Of a DNA stretch of 64,000 nucleotides, positions 23,718-31,013 are shown in pieces (positions within the stretch are counted from its first letter, which is position 1; the number at the start of each line of letters is the position of its first letter). This stretch comes from Vulcanimicrobiota bacterium. Lineage in GTDB: Bacteria; Vulcanimicrobiota; Vulcanimicrobiia; Vulcanimicrobiales; Vulcanimicrobiaceae. A program made the position numbers and the translations under genes. Below the pieces are notes generated by a model. The model searched no databases. It was not told the origin of the DNA and was given only the letters and a program-made list of their open reading frames with translations. The stretch lies in NCBI GenBank assembly GCA_027306785.1, contig DAHUZB010000008.1, positions 62,001 to 126,000 on the forward strand. The letters are read 5' to 3'.

Positions 23718-24188
23718 ATGAAATTCGCGCTCCGTTCGGCACTGATCGCCGCCAGTCTCGTCGTCGCCTTCGCGCAGCTGCCCGCGCGCGCGGAGGCGCC
23801 CACCGGCACGCCGGTTGGTCCGCACCGCGTCGGCTGCGACGTCACCGAGATGAGCGGCGTGCACATCCACGCGCATCTGGCGATCGTCGAGCACGGGAAG
23901 CGCGTGCCCGTGCCGGCGGGCATCGGTATCGTGGGTGCCGGCAACATGGTCTTCTGCCTCTACTGGCTGCACACGCACGACGCGAGCGGATTGATTCACG
24001 TCGAGGCCCCCGGCGGTCACTACACGCTCGCCGACTTCTTCGCCGTGTGGGGTGAGCCGCTCGGCCCGAAGCAGGTCGCGCAATACCGGGGCGCGGTCAG
24101 CGCGAGCGTCAACGGCAAGCCGTATCGCGGCGCTCCCGGCTCGATTCCGATCCGCGACGGCGAGAAGATCGTGCTGCGCGTGCGCTAG
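23718..24188 (+). CDS. secreted histidine-rich protein of unknown function
   Basis: A 156-residue exported protein (signal peptide MKFALRSALIAASLVVAFA). The mature part carries conserved-looking metal-ligand clusters: CDVTEMSGVHIHAHLAI, FCLYWLHTHDASGLIHVE and ADFFAVWGEPL. Such HxHxH and LHTHD motifs recur in small exported proteins of several environmental phyla, and copper or zinc binding is plausible. It is divergent from the ECF sigma gene with about 150 bp between, so it could be a target of that sigma factor (inference). Confidence 0.7.
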   Translation: MKFALRSALIAASLVVAFAQLPARAEAPTGTPVGPHRVGCDVTEMSGVHIHAHLAIVEHGKRVPVPAGIGIVGAGNMVFCLYWLHTHDASGLIHVEAPGGHYTLADFFAVWGEPLGPKQVAQYRGAVSASVNGKPYRGAPGSIPIRDGEKIVLRVR

Positions 24189-24210
24189 CATAGAGCGCGA
24201 ATGAAAGCAA

Positions 24211-24241
24211 CGAAGGCCCGGCAATATCTGCCGGGCCTTCG
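24211..24241. terminator. bidirectional terminator hairpin
   Basis: A perfect 13-bp stem, CGAAGGCCCGGCA / TGCCGGGCCTTCG, with a 5-nt loop sits between the convergent His-rich gene and rplT. On the minus strand TTGCTTTC follows. Confidence 0.75.
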
Positions 24242-24263
24242 TGTATGCGGGGCGCGTGGGGTG

Positions 24264-24623
24264 TTACTTGCCGACCGCCTGTTTCGCCATCTTGAGCAGC
24301 GAGCCGAAGGCGGCGCTGTCGTTGATCGCGAGTTCCGAAAGGGCTTTGCGATTGAGCGTGACGCCCGACTTCTTGAGGCCGTTCATGAACACCGAGTACG
24401 TCATGCCTTCGCGGCGGACGGCGGCGTTGATGCGGCTGATCCAGAGCGAGCGGAAATCGCGCTTGCGGACGCGGCGATCGCGGAAGGCATAGGCCAGCGA
24501 CTTGAGGAGCGCTTCGTTCGCGACGCGGTAGTTGCGACGGCGCGCGGCGCGGAAGCCCTTGACGAGCTTCATCACCTTGCGGCGGTGCTTGATACCGTGC
24601 GAACCACGTTTGATGCGTGCCAT
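24264..24623 (-). CDS. rplT: 50S ribosomal protein L20
   Basis: A 119-residue basic protein of standard length: MARIKRGSHGIKHRRKVMKL opening, then KSLAYAFRDRRVRKRDFRSLWISRINAA, the conserved L20 core. It binds 23S rRNA early in 50S assembly. It ends the infC-rpmI-rplT operon, 16 bp after rpmI. In several bacteria L20 represses this operon by binding its leader. Confidence 0.97.
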   Translation of the reverse strand: MARIKRGSHGIKHRRKVMKLVKGFRAARRRNYRVANEALLKSLAYAFRDRRVRKRDFRSLWISRINAAVRREGMTYSVFMNGLKKSGVTLNRKALSELAINDSAAFGSLLKMAKQAVGK

Positions 24624-24639
24624 TTAGTTCGCTCCCTCC

Positions 24640-24846
24640 CTATACCAAGTACGGGATCGTCGGCGCCAAGCGCTTGAGATCGCCCTTGAACGTCGGCTGA
24701 TCCTTACGGAAGTTGCGTTTACGCTTGCGCGTCTTTTTGCTCAGGATGTGGCCGCAGCCGTCGAACTGGTGGCGATGCAGCACTTTGCCGGTCGCCGTCA
24801 CCTTGACGCGCTTGGCGGTACCACGATGGGTACGAATCTTAGGCAC
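24640..24846 (-). CDS. rpmI: 50S ribosomal protein L35
   Basis: A 68-residue protein beginning (M)PKIRTHRGTAKRVKVTATGK and containing CGHILSKKTRKRKRNFRK, the L35 signature. The start is GTG 24846, because the family begins MPK. This start overlaps the infC stop by 8 nt, so translation is probably coupled. Confidence 0.95.
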   Translation of the reverse strand: MPKIRTHRGTAKRVKVTATGKVLHRHQFDGCGHILSKKTRKRKRNFRKDQPTFKGDLKRLAPTIPYLV

Positions 24847-25468
24847 TGGTAGGCTCCTTCGTGTCTTCCTCATGCTCCTCGACGTGCGCATCGTCGTGGG
24901 GCTTGTGCTCTTCCTTCTCGTGCTCGCGTTGAGACGTGAATTTGGGCGGGCCCGTCGGCGTCGTGCGCGGCGCCAGGATCATGAACATATTTCTGCCTTC
25001 GAGACGCGGCTCGCGCTCGACGGTGGCTAGCGGCGCCATATCTTCGGCCATGCGATCGAGTAATCGCCGTCCGAACGCCGTGTAGGTGATCTCACGTCCG
25101 CGGAACATGATCGTGACCTTGATCTTGCTGCCGTCCAGCAGCAGGCGCTCGGCCATACGAGCTTTGGTCTCGTAGTCGTGCGTCTCGATCTTCGGACGCA
25201 GCTTCACTTCGCGGAGTTCGAAGTTGCGCTGCTTCTTGCGGGCGTCTTTGTCTTTCTTCGACTGCTCGTACTTCAGCCGACCGTAATCGCCGATCCTCAC
25301 GACGGGCGGTTGGGCGTTGGGCGAGATCTCGATGAGATCCAGTCCGGCGCCGCGGGCGCGCGCGAGCGCGTCCTCGGTGGGCATGATGCCGAGCTGTTCA
25401 CCGTTGTCGTCGATCACGCGGACCGTGCGAATACGGATTTGCTCGTTGACTCTGAGCGGTCGAGCTAT
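24839..25468 (-). CDS. infC: translation initiation factor IF-3
   Basis: About 209 residues. N-domain RVNEQIRIRTVRVID and GEQLGIMPTEDALARA, the lysine-rich linker LKYEQSKKDKDARKKQRN and the C-domain LRPKIETHDYETK and VTIMFRGRE are all typical. The acidic/His-rich tail after PRTTP is longer than in E. coli. No ATG, GTG or TTG fits the family N-terminus: a TAGGAG site lies 8 nt before ATA at 25468, followed by ARPLRVNEQ. I therefore propose an AUA start, in line with the rare start codons IF-3 genes use for autoregulation. GTG 25522 is in frame but upstream of that site. Confidence 0.9.
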   Translation of the reverse strand: MARPLRVNEQIRIRTVRVIDDNGEQLGIMPTEDALARARGAGLDLIEISPNAQPPVVRIGDYGRLKYEQSKKDKDARKKQRNFELREVKLRPKIETHDYETKARMAERLLLDGSKIKVTIMFRGREITYTAFGRRLLDRMAEDMAPLATVEREPRLEGRNMFMILAPRTTPTGPPKFTSQREHEKEEHKPHDDAHVEEHEEDTKEPTSA

Positions 25469-25490
25469 GAGCGGTTCTCCTACAAGACGA

Positions 25491-25520
25491 AATAAAAAAT
25501 GGCGCTGCCGAAGCAACCCC
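25491..25520 (-). terminator. leader hairpin with U-tract ahead of infC (possible attenuator)
   Basis: On the minus strand GGTTGC-TTCG-GCAGCGCC forms a short GC stem, immediately followed by ATTTTTTATTT. It lies between the predicted promoter and the infC ribosome site. A terminator in this place is how Bacillus infC-rpmI-rplT is attenuated by L20. The stem is short with a wobble pair, so this is tentative. Confidence 0.5.
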
Positions 25521-25624
25521 ACGATGTTCGAGACCTACCGACGGTCCCGTTTCGTGTTGACCGGATCACCCGAAGGTATCCGGTGAGCGACCGGCCTAGA
25601 CCGGAACGCTTCTTCGGCCTCGGC

Positions 25625-25654
25625 AGAATAGCACGGCGACCGCCGGACCGTCAA
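25625..25654 (-). promoter_or_regulatory. predicted sigma-70 promoter of infC-rpmI-rplT
   Basis: Minus strand TTGACG (25649-25654), 18-bp spacer, TATTCT (25625-25630). This would give a leader of about 150 nt before infC, long enough for the regulatory hairpins seen there. Confidence 0.6.
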
Positions 25655-25681
25655 TGCTGGACACGCTCGGTAGGCTTGCCT

Positions 25682-26197
25682 ATGCTGGTATCAGCGATGC
25701 TACTACGCCCGGCACTAGCCACCGAAGCGCCGATCCTCGCCGACTGCTGGTACGCCATGCTCGATGAGGAGCGCCTCCTCTCTCCGGAGCCTCATCCCGC
25801 CTGGCGCGAGCTCCTGGCCGGTGACTTCGCGGCGGGGATCGCGGCGGGCGGTCAGGTCTGGTACGTGGTCGAGGCCGAAGAGGGGATCGTCGCCTGCGGC
25901 GGCGCGTTCGTGCGTAGAGATGCCGTGTTTACGGCACTCATGGGGGTTCAGGCGACGCTCGGCGGCATCTACACGCAGCCTGCGTTCCGTCGGCGGGGGT
26001 ATGCCCGCGCGATCGTCCGCGCGCTCCTCACCTTCGGCCGGAGCGACGGGTGGGAGCACGTGCGGTTGCGCGCATCCGCGATGGGGCGCCCGCTCTACGA
26101 ACAGCTCGGCTTCGTTGCGGGCGACGAAATGGTGTTGCCGCATGACGCGTTTGCGGCACTCGTGCATGACGAAGGTAGCGCTCGACTGAACGCGTAG
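25682..26197 (+). CDS. GNAT family N-acetyltransferase
   Basis: A 171-residue acetyl-CoA-dependent acyltransferase. LGGIYTQPAFRRRGYARAIVRALL is motif A with the R/Q-x-x-G-x-G/A acetyl-CoA loop (RRRGYA), and LYEQLGFVAGDEMVL is motif B. The substrate is unknown. ATG 25682 is used; ATG 25697 would also fit, as the fold begins at LRPALATEAP. It is divergent from infC, and 9 bp from the next gene. Confidence 0.85.
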   Translation: MLVSAMLLRPALATEAPILADCWYAMLDEERLLSPEPHPAWRELLAGDFAAGIAAGGQVWYVVEAEEGIVACGGAFVRRDAVFTALMGVQATLGGIYTQPAFRRRGYARAIVRALLTFGRSDGWEHVRLRASAMGRPLYEQLGFVAGDEMVLPHDAFAALVHDEGSARLNA

Positions 26198-26206
26198 CTC
26201 GTTCGG

Positions 26207-28066
26207 ATGCATGCTACGAGGTTAGGCGTCGCGGCGATCGCCGCGGCGGCATTTTCGCTCCTCGGCACCGCGCACGCGCGCGCGGCCGAACCGATCGCGC
26301 TCGCGATCGATGCGTCGCAAGCGGCGACGCAGAACGTGCTCTTCGCGCACGAGACGATGCCGGTAAAACCCGGCGCGCTCACGCTCTACTATCCGAAGTG
26401 GATTCCCGGCGAGCATATGCCGGTCGGACCGATTCAGAATCTGAGCGGGATCGTGATCACCGGCAACGGCGCCGTGATTCCGTGGCGTCGCGATCCGAGG
26501 AATATGTACGCATTCGAGCTCACCGTTCCGCACGGCGTATCGTCGCTCGACATCGCGATGACCTATCTGGGCGCGACGTTCGGGAGCTATTCCTCGAATC
26601 GTCTCGCGAGTGCGAACATGGGCACGATCATCTGGGATCAAACGCTGCTCTATCCCTCGACCGGTACGATTCAGGACACGGTATTCAAGCCAACGCTCAC
26701 GCTGCCGGGCGACGATTGGAAGTTCGCGACCGCGCTTACCGGCGCGAAGCGCACCGGAAACACGGTAACATGGGATGCGGTGACGCTCGAACATCTGATC
26801 GACTCGCCGCTCGACATGGGCGTGAATTATCGCCGCTGGGATATCTGGCACGACGGCGATGCGCACGCCTACCTGAACGTCTTCGGTGACACGCCGAATG
26901 ACATCGACGTGAGCGACAAAGTGGTCGCGCATTACGGTAAGCTCGTGCGCGAGATGATCGCGATGTACGGCGCGCGCCACTGGCGCAACTATAACTTCCT
27001 GCTCACCGTCTCCGACGTGATCCCCGGCGAAGGGATCGAGCATCACGAATCGAGCGACGACGGCGGCCCGGCGGATTACCTCACCAATCCGAAAGTACTC
27101 GATCGCGGCGCCGATTTGCTCTCGCACGAATTCAATCACTCGTGGGACGGCAAGTACCGCATGCCGGTCGGGCTCTATCAGCCGAACCTGCAGATGCCGT
27201 ACGATGATTCGCTGCTCTGGGTCTACGAAGGCATGACGCAGTATTACGGCAACGTGATGTCGTGGCGCGACGGCTTGCGTAAGCCCGCGGAGTACCCCGA
27301 TCACATCGCCGCGGTCTACGCGTATTACGATAACGAACCGGGCCGCAAGTGGCGTCCGCTGCTCGACACCGCGGTCTCCGGTCCGTTCCTCTACAATGCG
27401 CCGCGTCAGTACGTCGCGGAGCGGCGCAGCGTCGACTTCTACTCCGAAGGCGAACTGATGTGGCTCAAAGTCGACAGCATCATCCGCGAGAAGACGAACA
27501 ACCGCGAATCGCTCGATACCTTCGCGCGCGAATTCTTCGGCGGCAAGACGACCGGACCGATCGTGAAAACCTACGATCGCGCCGATGTGATCGCGGGTCT
27601 GCAGAAGGTGCTGCCGTACGATTGGGCCGGGTTTTTCAAGAAATGGGTCGACGAGATCGCGATCCATCCGCCGAACGGGTTCACCGCCGACGGCTGGAAG
27701 CTCGTGTACACCGATAAACCCTCGCACTGGGTTCCCAAGAGTAACGTGTGGTACTCGCTCGGCATCAACGCGTTTCACGGACAGGTGGTCGACGTGCGGC
27801 AAGGCTCGCCCGCGTGGAAGGCCGGTCTCGGTGTGAACACCACGATCGTCGCGGTCGACGGACGGAAGTTCTCCGACGATCTGCTCTACGATGCGATCGA
27901 GAACGCAAAGAGCTCGCATCAACCGATCGCGCTCCTGGTCGCCCACACCGACGCGTATCGCACGATCTCGATCGATTACGACGGCGGCAATCGCTATCCG
28001 CATCTGGTGCGCATTCCGGGCACGCCGGATCGCCTGATGGACGTCATCAAGCCCTACACGAAGTAA
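26207..28066 (+). CDS. M61-family metallopeptidase with C-terminal PDZ domain
   Basis: A 619-residue exported zinc peptidase of the glycyl-aminopeptidase-like M61 family. Signal peptide (MHATRLGVAAIAAAAFSLLG), N-terminal beta domain (to about 240), catalytic domain with HEFNHSW (HExxH) at about 308 and the downstream glutamate in WVYEGMTQYYG, then a PDZ domain (about 510-600: YSLGINAFHGQVVDV, GSPAWKAGLGVNTTIVAVDG). It likely cleaves N-terminal glycine or alanine residues in the periplasm or outside. A strong terminator follows. Confidence 0.9.
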   Translation: MHATRLGVAAIAAAAFSLLGTAHARAAEPIALAIDASQAATQNVLFAHETMPVKPGALTLYYPKWIPGEHMPVGPIQNLSGIVITGNGAVIPWRRDPRNMYAFELTVPHGVSSLDIAMTYLGATFGSYSSNRLASANMGTIIWDQTLLYPSTGTIQDTVFKPTLTLPGDDWKFATALTGAKRTGNTVTWDAVTLEHLIDSPLDMGVNYRRWDIWHDGDAHAYLNVFGDTPNDIDVSDKVVAHYGKLVREMIAMYGARHWRNYNFLLTVSDVIPGEGIEHHESSDDGGPADYLTNPKVLDRGADLLSHEFNHSWDGKYRMPVGLYQPNLQMPYDDSLLWVYEGMTQYYGNVMSWRDGLRKPAEYPDHIAAVYAYYDNEPGRKWRPLLDTAVSGPFLYNAPRQYVAERRSVDFYSEGELMWLKVDSIIREKTNNRESLDTFAREFFGGKTTGPIVKTYDRADVIAGLQKVLPYDWAGFFKKWVDEIAIHPPNGFTADGWKLVYTDKPSHWVPKSNVWYSLGINAFHGQVVDVRQGSPAWKAGLGVNTTIVAVDGRKFSDDLLYDAIENAKSSHQPIALLVAHTDAYRTISIDYDGGNRYPHLVRIPGTPDRLMDVIKPYTK

Positions 28067-28071
28067 GGCGT

Positions 28072-28107
28072 ACGCGGGGGCGAGCGACTCGCCCCCGCGT
28101 CTTTTTA
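28072..28107 (+). terminator. strong intrinsic terminator after the M61 peptidase gene
   Basis: A perfect 13-bp stem, ACGCGGGGGCGAG / CTCGCCCCCGCGT, with a 3-nt loop, then CTTTTTAT. It lies between convergent genes and its T-run serves the plus strand. Confidence 0.9.
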
Positions 28108-28848
28108 TCGCACCGGTTCGACCGCGTTGATCATTCGGAACGCGAAGCGCGGGGCGACGCGCGCGAGCAGGCGCGCCATATTGGACATGCCGATAACGAT
28201 CTCGTCTTTGCCCGCCGTCAATCCCGCCGCGATCGCGCGCGCGACGTTCTCCGGCGTTTCCTTCTTGCCGCGGTAGTGTGCGGTCATCGCCGTGTCAACG
28301 ACGGGCGGGACGACCTCGACCACGCGTACGTTCGTCTCGCGGAGCCGGTAGCGCAGGCTCTGCGTCATCACGTGCAGCGCCGCTTTGGTTGCGCTGTACG
28401 GCGCGTTGTGCGCGCCCGGGACGTAGACGAAGCCGGTCGTCACGTTGACGATCGTCGGCTGCGGATTCGCCCGCAGGAGCGGCAACAACTCGGTCGTGAG
28501 TGCGACCGGGCCGACGAGATTCACGCCGATCTCTTCTTCGAGTTCCTCGAGATGGCGCGGCGAGGTCGGATCCGAGAGATGGAGCACCCCTGCGTTGTTG
28601 ACGAGCACGTTGAGAGCCGGTGCCTCGCTGCGGATTCGCTCGGCCAGGTCCGCGCGGTCCTCGGCGCGCGCGACGTCGGCCCGGATCGCGAGCACGCCCG
28701 GCAGACGCGATTCCGCCGTGCGGAGCCGCGCCTCATCCCGCCCGCAGATGAGGACCGTGTTGCCGCGCGCGATCAGTTCGCGTGCGAGCGCGAGTCCGAT
28801 CCCGCTCGTCCCGCCCGTGATGAGGACCGTATTCCCGCTCTGGTTCAT
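28105..28848 (-). CDS. short-chain dehydrogenase (DltE-like SDR)
   Basis: A 247-residue classical SDR. TGGTSGIG (cofactor site), NNAG at about 86-89 and YSATK (catalytic Tyr/Lys) are intact. The opening NTVLITGGTSGIGLALAREL and the ICGRD segment resemble the DltE group, whose substrate is uncertain. Start set at ATG 28848 (MNQSGN); ATG 28872 would put the initiation codon inside the operator. It has its own strong promoter with a palindrome and is probably repressed by the TetR protein encoded just upstream. Confidence 0.9.
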   Translation of the reverse strand: MNQSGNTVLITGGTSGIGLALARELIARGNTVLICGRDEARLRTAESRLPGVLAIRADVARAEDRADLAERIRSEAPALNVLVNNAGVLHLSDPTSPRHLEELEEEIGVNLVGPVALTTELLPLLRANPQPTIVNVTTGFVYVPGAHNAPYSATKAALHVMTQSLRYRLRETNVRVVEVVPPVVDTAMTAHYRGKKETPENVARAIAAGLTAGKDEIVIGMSNMARLLARVAPRFAFRMINAVEPVR

Positions 28849-28870
28849 GTGTGATGCTACCCCTGTATCC

Positions 28871-28896
28871 AAAACGCGAGGAGATCCTCGCGTTTT
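28871..28896. promoter_or_regulatory. palindromic operator, likely for the adjacent TetR protein
   Basis: A perfect inverted repeat, AAAACGCGAGG-AGAT-CCTCGCGTTTT, starts 2 bp downstream of the predicted -10 box of the SDR promoter, so a bound dimer would block initiation. Size and symmetry suit a TetR dimer. A terminator role for tetR cannot be excluded. Confidence 0.7.
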
Positions 28897-28898
28897 GA

Positions 28899-28927
28899 AT
28901 ACTAGAGGGGTCCCTCACGTTTGTCAA
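28899..28927 (-). promoter_or_regulatory. sigma-70-type promoter of the SDR gene
   Basis: Minus strand TTGACA (28922-28927, perfect consensus), 17-bp spacer, TAGTAT (28899-28904). The -35 box overlaps the tetR stop codon. Confidence 0.75.
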
Positions 28928-29532
28928 GCGATGGTTTTGGCGGCGAGATAGGCGGCGAGCGCACTCCCGACCTCGCGGATTCCCTCTTGGATTGTCGCGC
29001 CGGGCACGTGCTCGGGCAGCTTCATGCCCTCGCCGACCAGCGTCATCGCCATCCGCGTGGCGAGGATGCGCTCGCGTTCGCCCATGCCGGGGGCGTGGGC
29101 GCGTAGGTAAGCTTCGATCGGGGACATCGCGCGCGTCTCAAGGGGAACGCAGTGCGGGCCGATGTGATGCAGCAGCACCAAGAGCGCGGGATGCTCGTGC
29201 GTCGTCGTGCCGAGCCAGGAGATGAACCAGAGCGCGAATTCCGCCGGGGTCATCGCGTCGAGCGGCTTGGGCGGCGTCGCGATCGGGCTCTCGCCGACGA
29301 GGACGGCGAGACGTTCGGAGAGTGCGAGCAGCAGCTGTTCCTTGTCGGAAAAGAACCGGTAGAGCGAGCCGATCGACGAGCCTGATTGCTCGGCGACCGC
29401 GGTGAGCGTCAACGCCTCGAAACCGTGCTGCGAGAGTAACCGCTCCGCGGCGGCGAGAATTGATTCGACGCGTTTGGCGCCGCGCGCTTGAACCGGCGTG
29501 CGCCGCGTATCGGCGCGGTCTGCGTGGGGCAT
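28924..29532 (-). CDS. TetR family transcriptional repressor
   Basis: A 202-residue regulator. The N-terminal helix-turn-helix is ILAAAERLLSQHGFEALTLTAVAEQSGSSIGSLYRFF with the usual YRFFSDKE end. The ligand-binding domain is not recognisable. Start is ATG 29532 (MPHADRADTRR); the in-frame ATG at 29565 lies inside a terminator hairpin. It is 75 bp upstream of the SDR gene, whose promoter carries a palindrome at the transcription start, so local repression is likely. Confidence 0.9.
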   Translation of the reverse strand: MPHADRADTRRTPVQARGAKRVESILAAAERLLSQHGFEALTLTAVAEQSGSSIGSLYRFFSDKEQLLLALSERLAVLVGESPIATPPKPLDAMTPAEFALWFISWLGTTTHEHPALLVLLHHIGPHCVPLETRAMSPIEAYLRAHAPGMGERERILATRMAMTLVGEGMKLPEHVPGATIQEGIREVGSALAAYLAAKTIA

Positions 29533-29557
29533 GGCCTCCGAGGGTTGTACGTAAAAC

Positions 29558-29592
29558 GAGGGCACCCTCTCGTTCGTGGAGAGGGCGCCCTC
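29558..29592 (-). terminator. intrinsic terminator after rocD
   Basis: A 14-bp stem with one mismatch (GAGGGCACCCTCTC / GAGAGGGCGCCCTC) and a 7-nt loop. On the minus strand it is followed by GTTTTACG. It separates rocD from tetR. Confidence 0.75.
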
Positions 29593-29616
29593 GGCGTCAG
29601 CGGTCCGCCCTCGGCG

Positions 29617-30825
29617 CTAGAGCGAGGCGAGCGCCTCGCGGTACTGCGCGAGCAGGAACGCGATCGCTTCGTCGTCGATCACGAGCGGCGGCGCGATGCG
29701 CAGCACGTAGTCGTGCGTGTCTTTCGCGGCGACGCCGCGTTCCAGCAGCGCGTGCGCGAGCAGCTTCGCCTTCACGGTGAGCTCGATCCCGATCATCAAG
29801 CCGCGTCCGCGGATCTCTTTGACGAGCGGCGATGAGACGGCGCGTAAGCCCTGCATCACGGCGGCTCCCGCATAGCGCGAGCGCGAGACCAGCTTTTCGT
29901 CGACGATCACGTCGAGCGCGGCTTCGGCGACGGCCGATCCGAGCGGATTGCCGCCGAACGTGCTGCCGTGATCGCCCGGCTTGAAGAGCTCCATGATCGG
30001 TGCGTTCGCAAGGACGGCCGAGACCGGGTAGTAGCCGCCGCCGAGCGCCTTACCGACGATCAGCAGATCGGGCTTGATTCCGTCGAAATCGACGGCGAAG
30101 AGATCGCCGGTGCGTCCGAACCCGGTCTGGATCTCGTCATCGATAAAGAGCACGTTGTGCTCGCGGCAGATCGCCCACGCGCGCTTCAGGTAGCCGTCGG
30201 GCGGCACGATGACGCCGCCTTCGCCCTGAATCGGTTCGATCAGGATCGCGCACGTGTTCGGCGTGATCGCGCGTTCGAGCGCATCGGCATCGCCGTACGG
30301 AACGAAGACGAATCCCGGCGTGAACGGCCCGAAGTGTTTGCGGTATGCAGGCTCGGTGCTCGCGCTGATGATCGCGGTCGTGCGTCCGTGGAAGTTGTTC
30401 GAAAAGACGATGATCTCGGCGGCACCGTCGGGGATGCCCTTCGATTCGTAGCCCCAGCGGCGCGCGAGTTTGATCGCCGTTTCAACCGCTTCGGCGCCCG
30501 TGTTCATCGGCAGCGCCATATCGAAACCCGCGAGTCCGGTCAGCTTTTTGAGAAAGCGGCCCATGCGGTCGTTTCGCATCGCGCGCGAGGTGAGCGTCAC
30601 GCGGCCGGCCTGCTCCGTGAGCGCCTGCCGAATGCGGGGGTGGCAATGTCCTTGATTCACCGCGGAGTAGGCGCTGATACAGTCGAGGTAACGGTTTCCA
30701 TCGACGTCCCAGAGCCATACGCCCTCGGCTCGCTCGACCACGAGGTCGAGGGGAGCGTAGTTGTGGGCACCATGGGTCTCGTCGAGTTCGATGAGCGAAC
30801 GAGCGGTATCCGAATTTACATGCAT
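29617..30825 (-). CDS. rocD: ornithine aminotransferase
   Basis: A 402-residue class III PLP aminotransferase converting ornithine and 2-oxoglutarate to glutamate-5-semialdehyde and glutamate. Residues match RocD closely: GAHNYAPLDLVVERAEGVW, YLDCISAYSAVNQGHCHP, MNTGAEAVETAIKLAR, IEPIQGEGGV, DDEIQTGFGRTG, and the Schiff-base Lys259 in LLIVGKALGGGYYP. It is monocistronic, with a terminator after it and a structured region in front of it. Confidence 0.95.
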   Translation of the reverse strand: MHVNSDTARSLIELDETHGAHNYAPLDLVVERAEGVWLWDVDGNRYLDCISAYSAVNQGHCHPRIRQALTEQAGRVTLTSRAMRNDRMGRFLKKLTGLAGFDMALPMNTGAEAVETAIKLARRWGYESKGIPDGAAEIIVFSNNFHGRTTAIISASTEPAYRKHFGPFTPGFVFVPYGDADALERAITPNTCAILIEPIQGEGGVIVPPDGYLKRAWAICREHNVLFIDDEIQTGFGRTGDLFAVDFDGIKPDLLIVGKALGGGYYPVSAVLANAPIMELFKPGDHGSTFGGNPLGSAVAEAALDVIVDEKLVSRSRYAGAAVMQGLRAVSSPLVKEIRGRGLMIGIELTVKAKLLAHALLERGVAAKDTHDYVLRIAPPLVIDDEAIAFLLAQYREALASL

Positions 30826-30858
30826 GATCCTCTAGAGCGCGCCGAGTGTGTTTACTCG

Positions 30859-30959
30859 CCCCGACCGTCCTCCTACGGTTGGGGACCCGCTGCGCGGGGC
30901 CCCAATCCGTTCTTCAACGGTCGGGAGAGGAACATGGGGGCGCGGGCGCCCATGTTCTA
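30859..30959. other. structured intergenic region with competing hairpins
   Basis: Between divergent rocD and a hydrolase gene lie four segments on the plus strand: CCCCGACCGT (30859-30868), ACGGTTGGGG (30875-30884), CCCCAATCCGT (30900-30910) and ACGGTCGGG (30917-30925). First pairs with second and third with fourth, or first with fourth (perfect) and second with third. A further hairpin, GAACATGGG/CCCATGTTC, covers 30932-30959. Alternative pairing suggests a leader switch, but which strand carries it is unknown. Confidence 0.5.
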
Positions 30960-31013
30960 GGAACACTTGATCGCACAACTTACAGACGTCCCGAAGACGC
31001 ACCTTCCTTCTCG

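Noticed and set aside
29533-29565. Longer start for the TetR protein at ATG 29565
   Set aside because: It falls inside the rocD terminator hairpin; MPHADRADTRR at 29532 is a more natural start.
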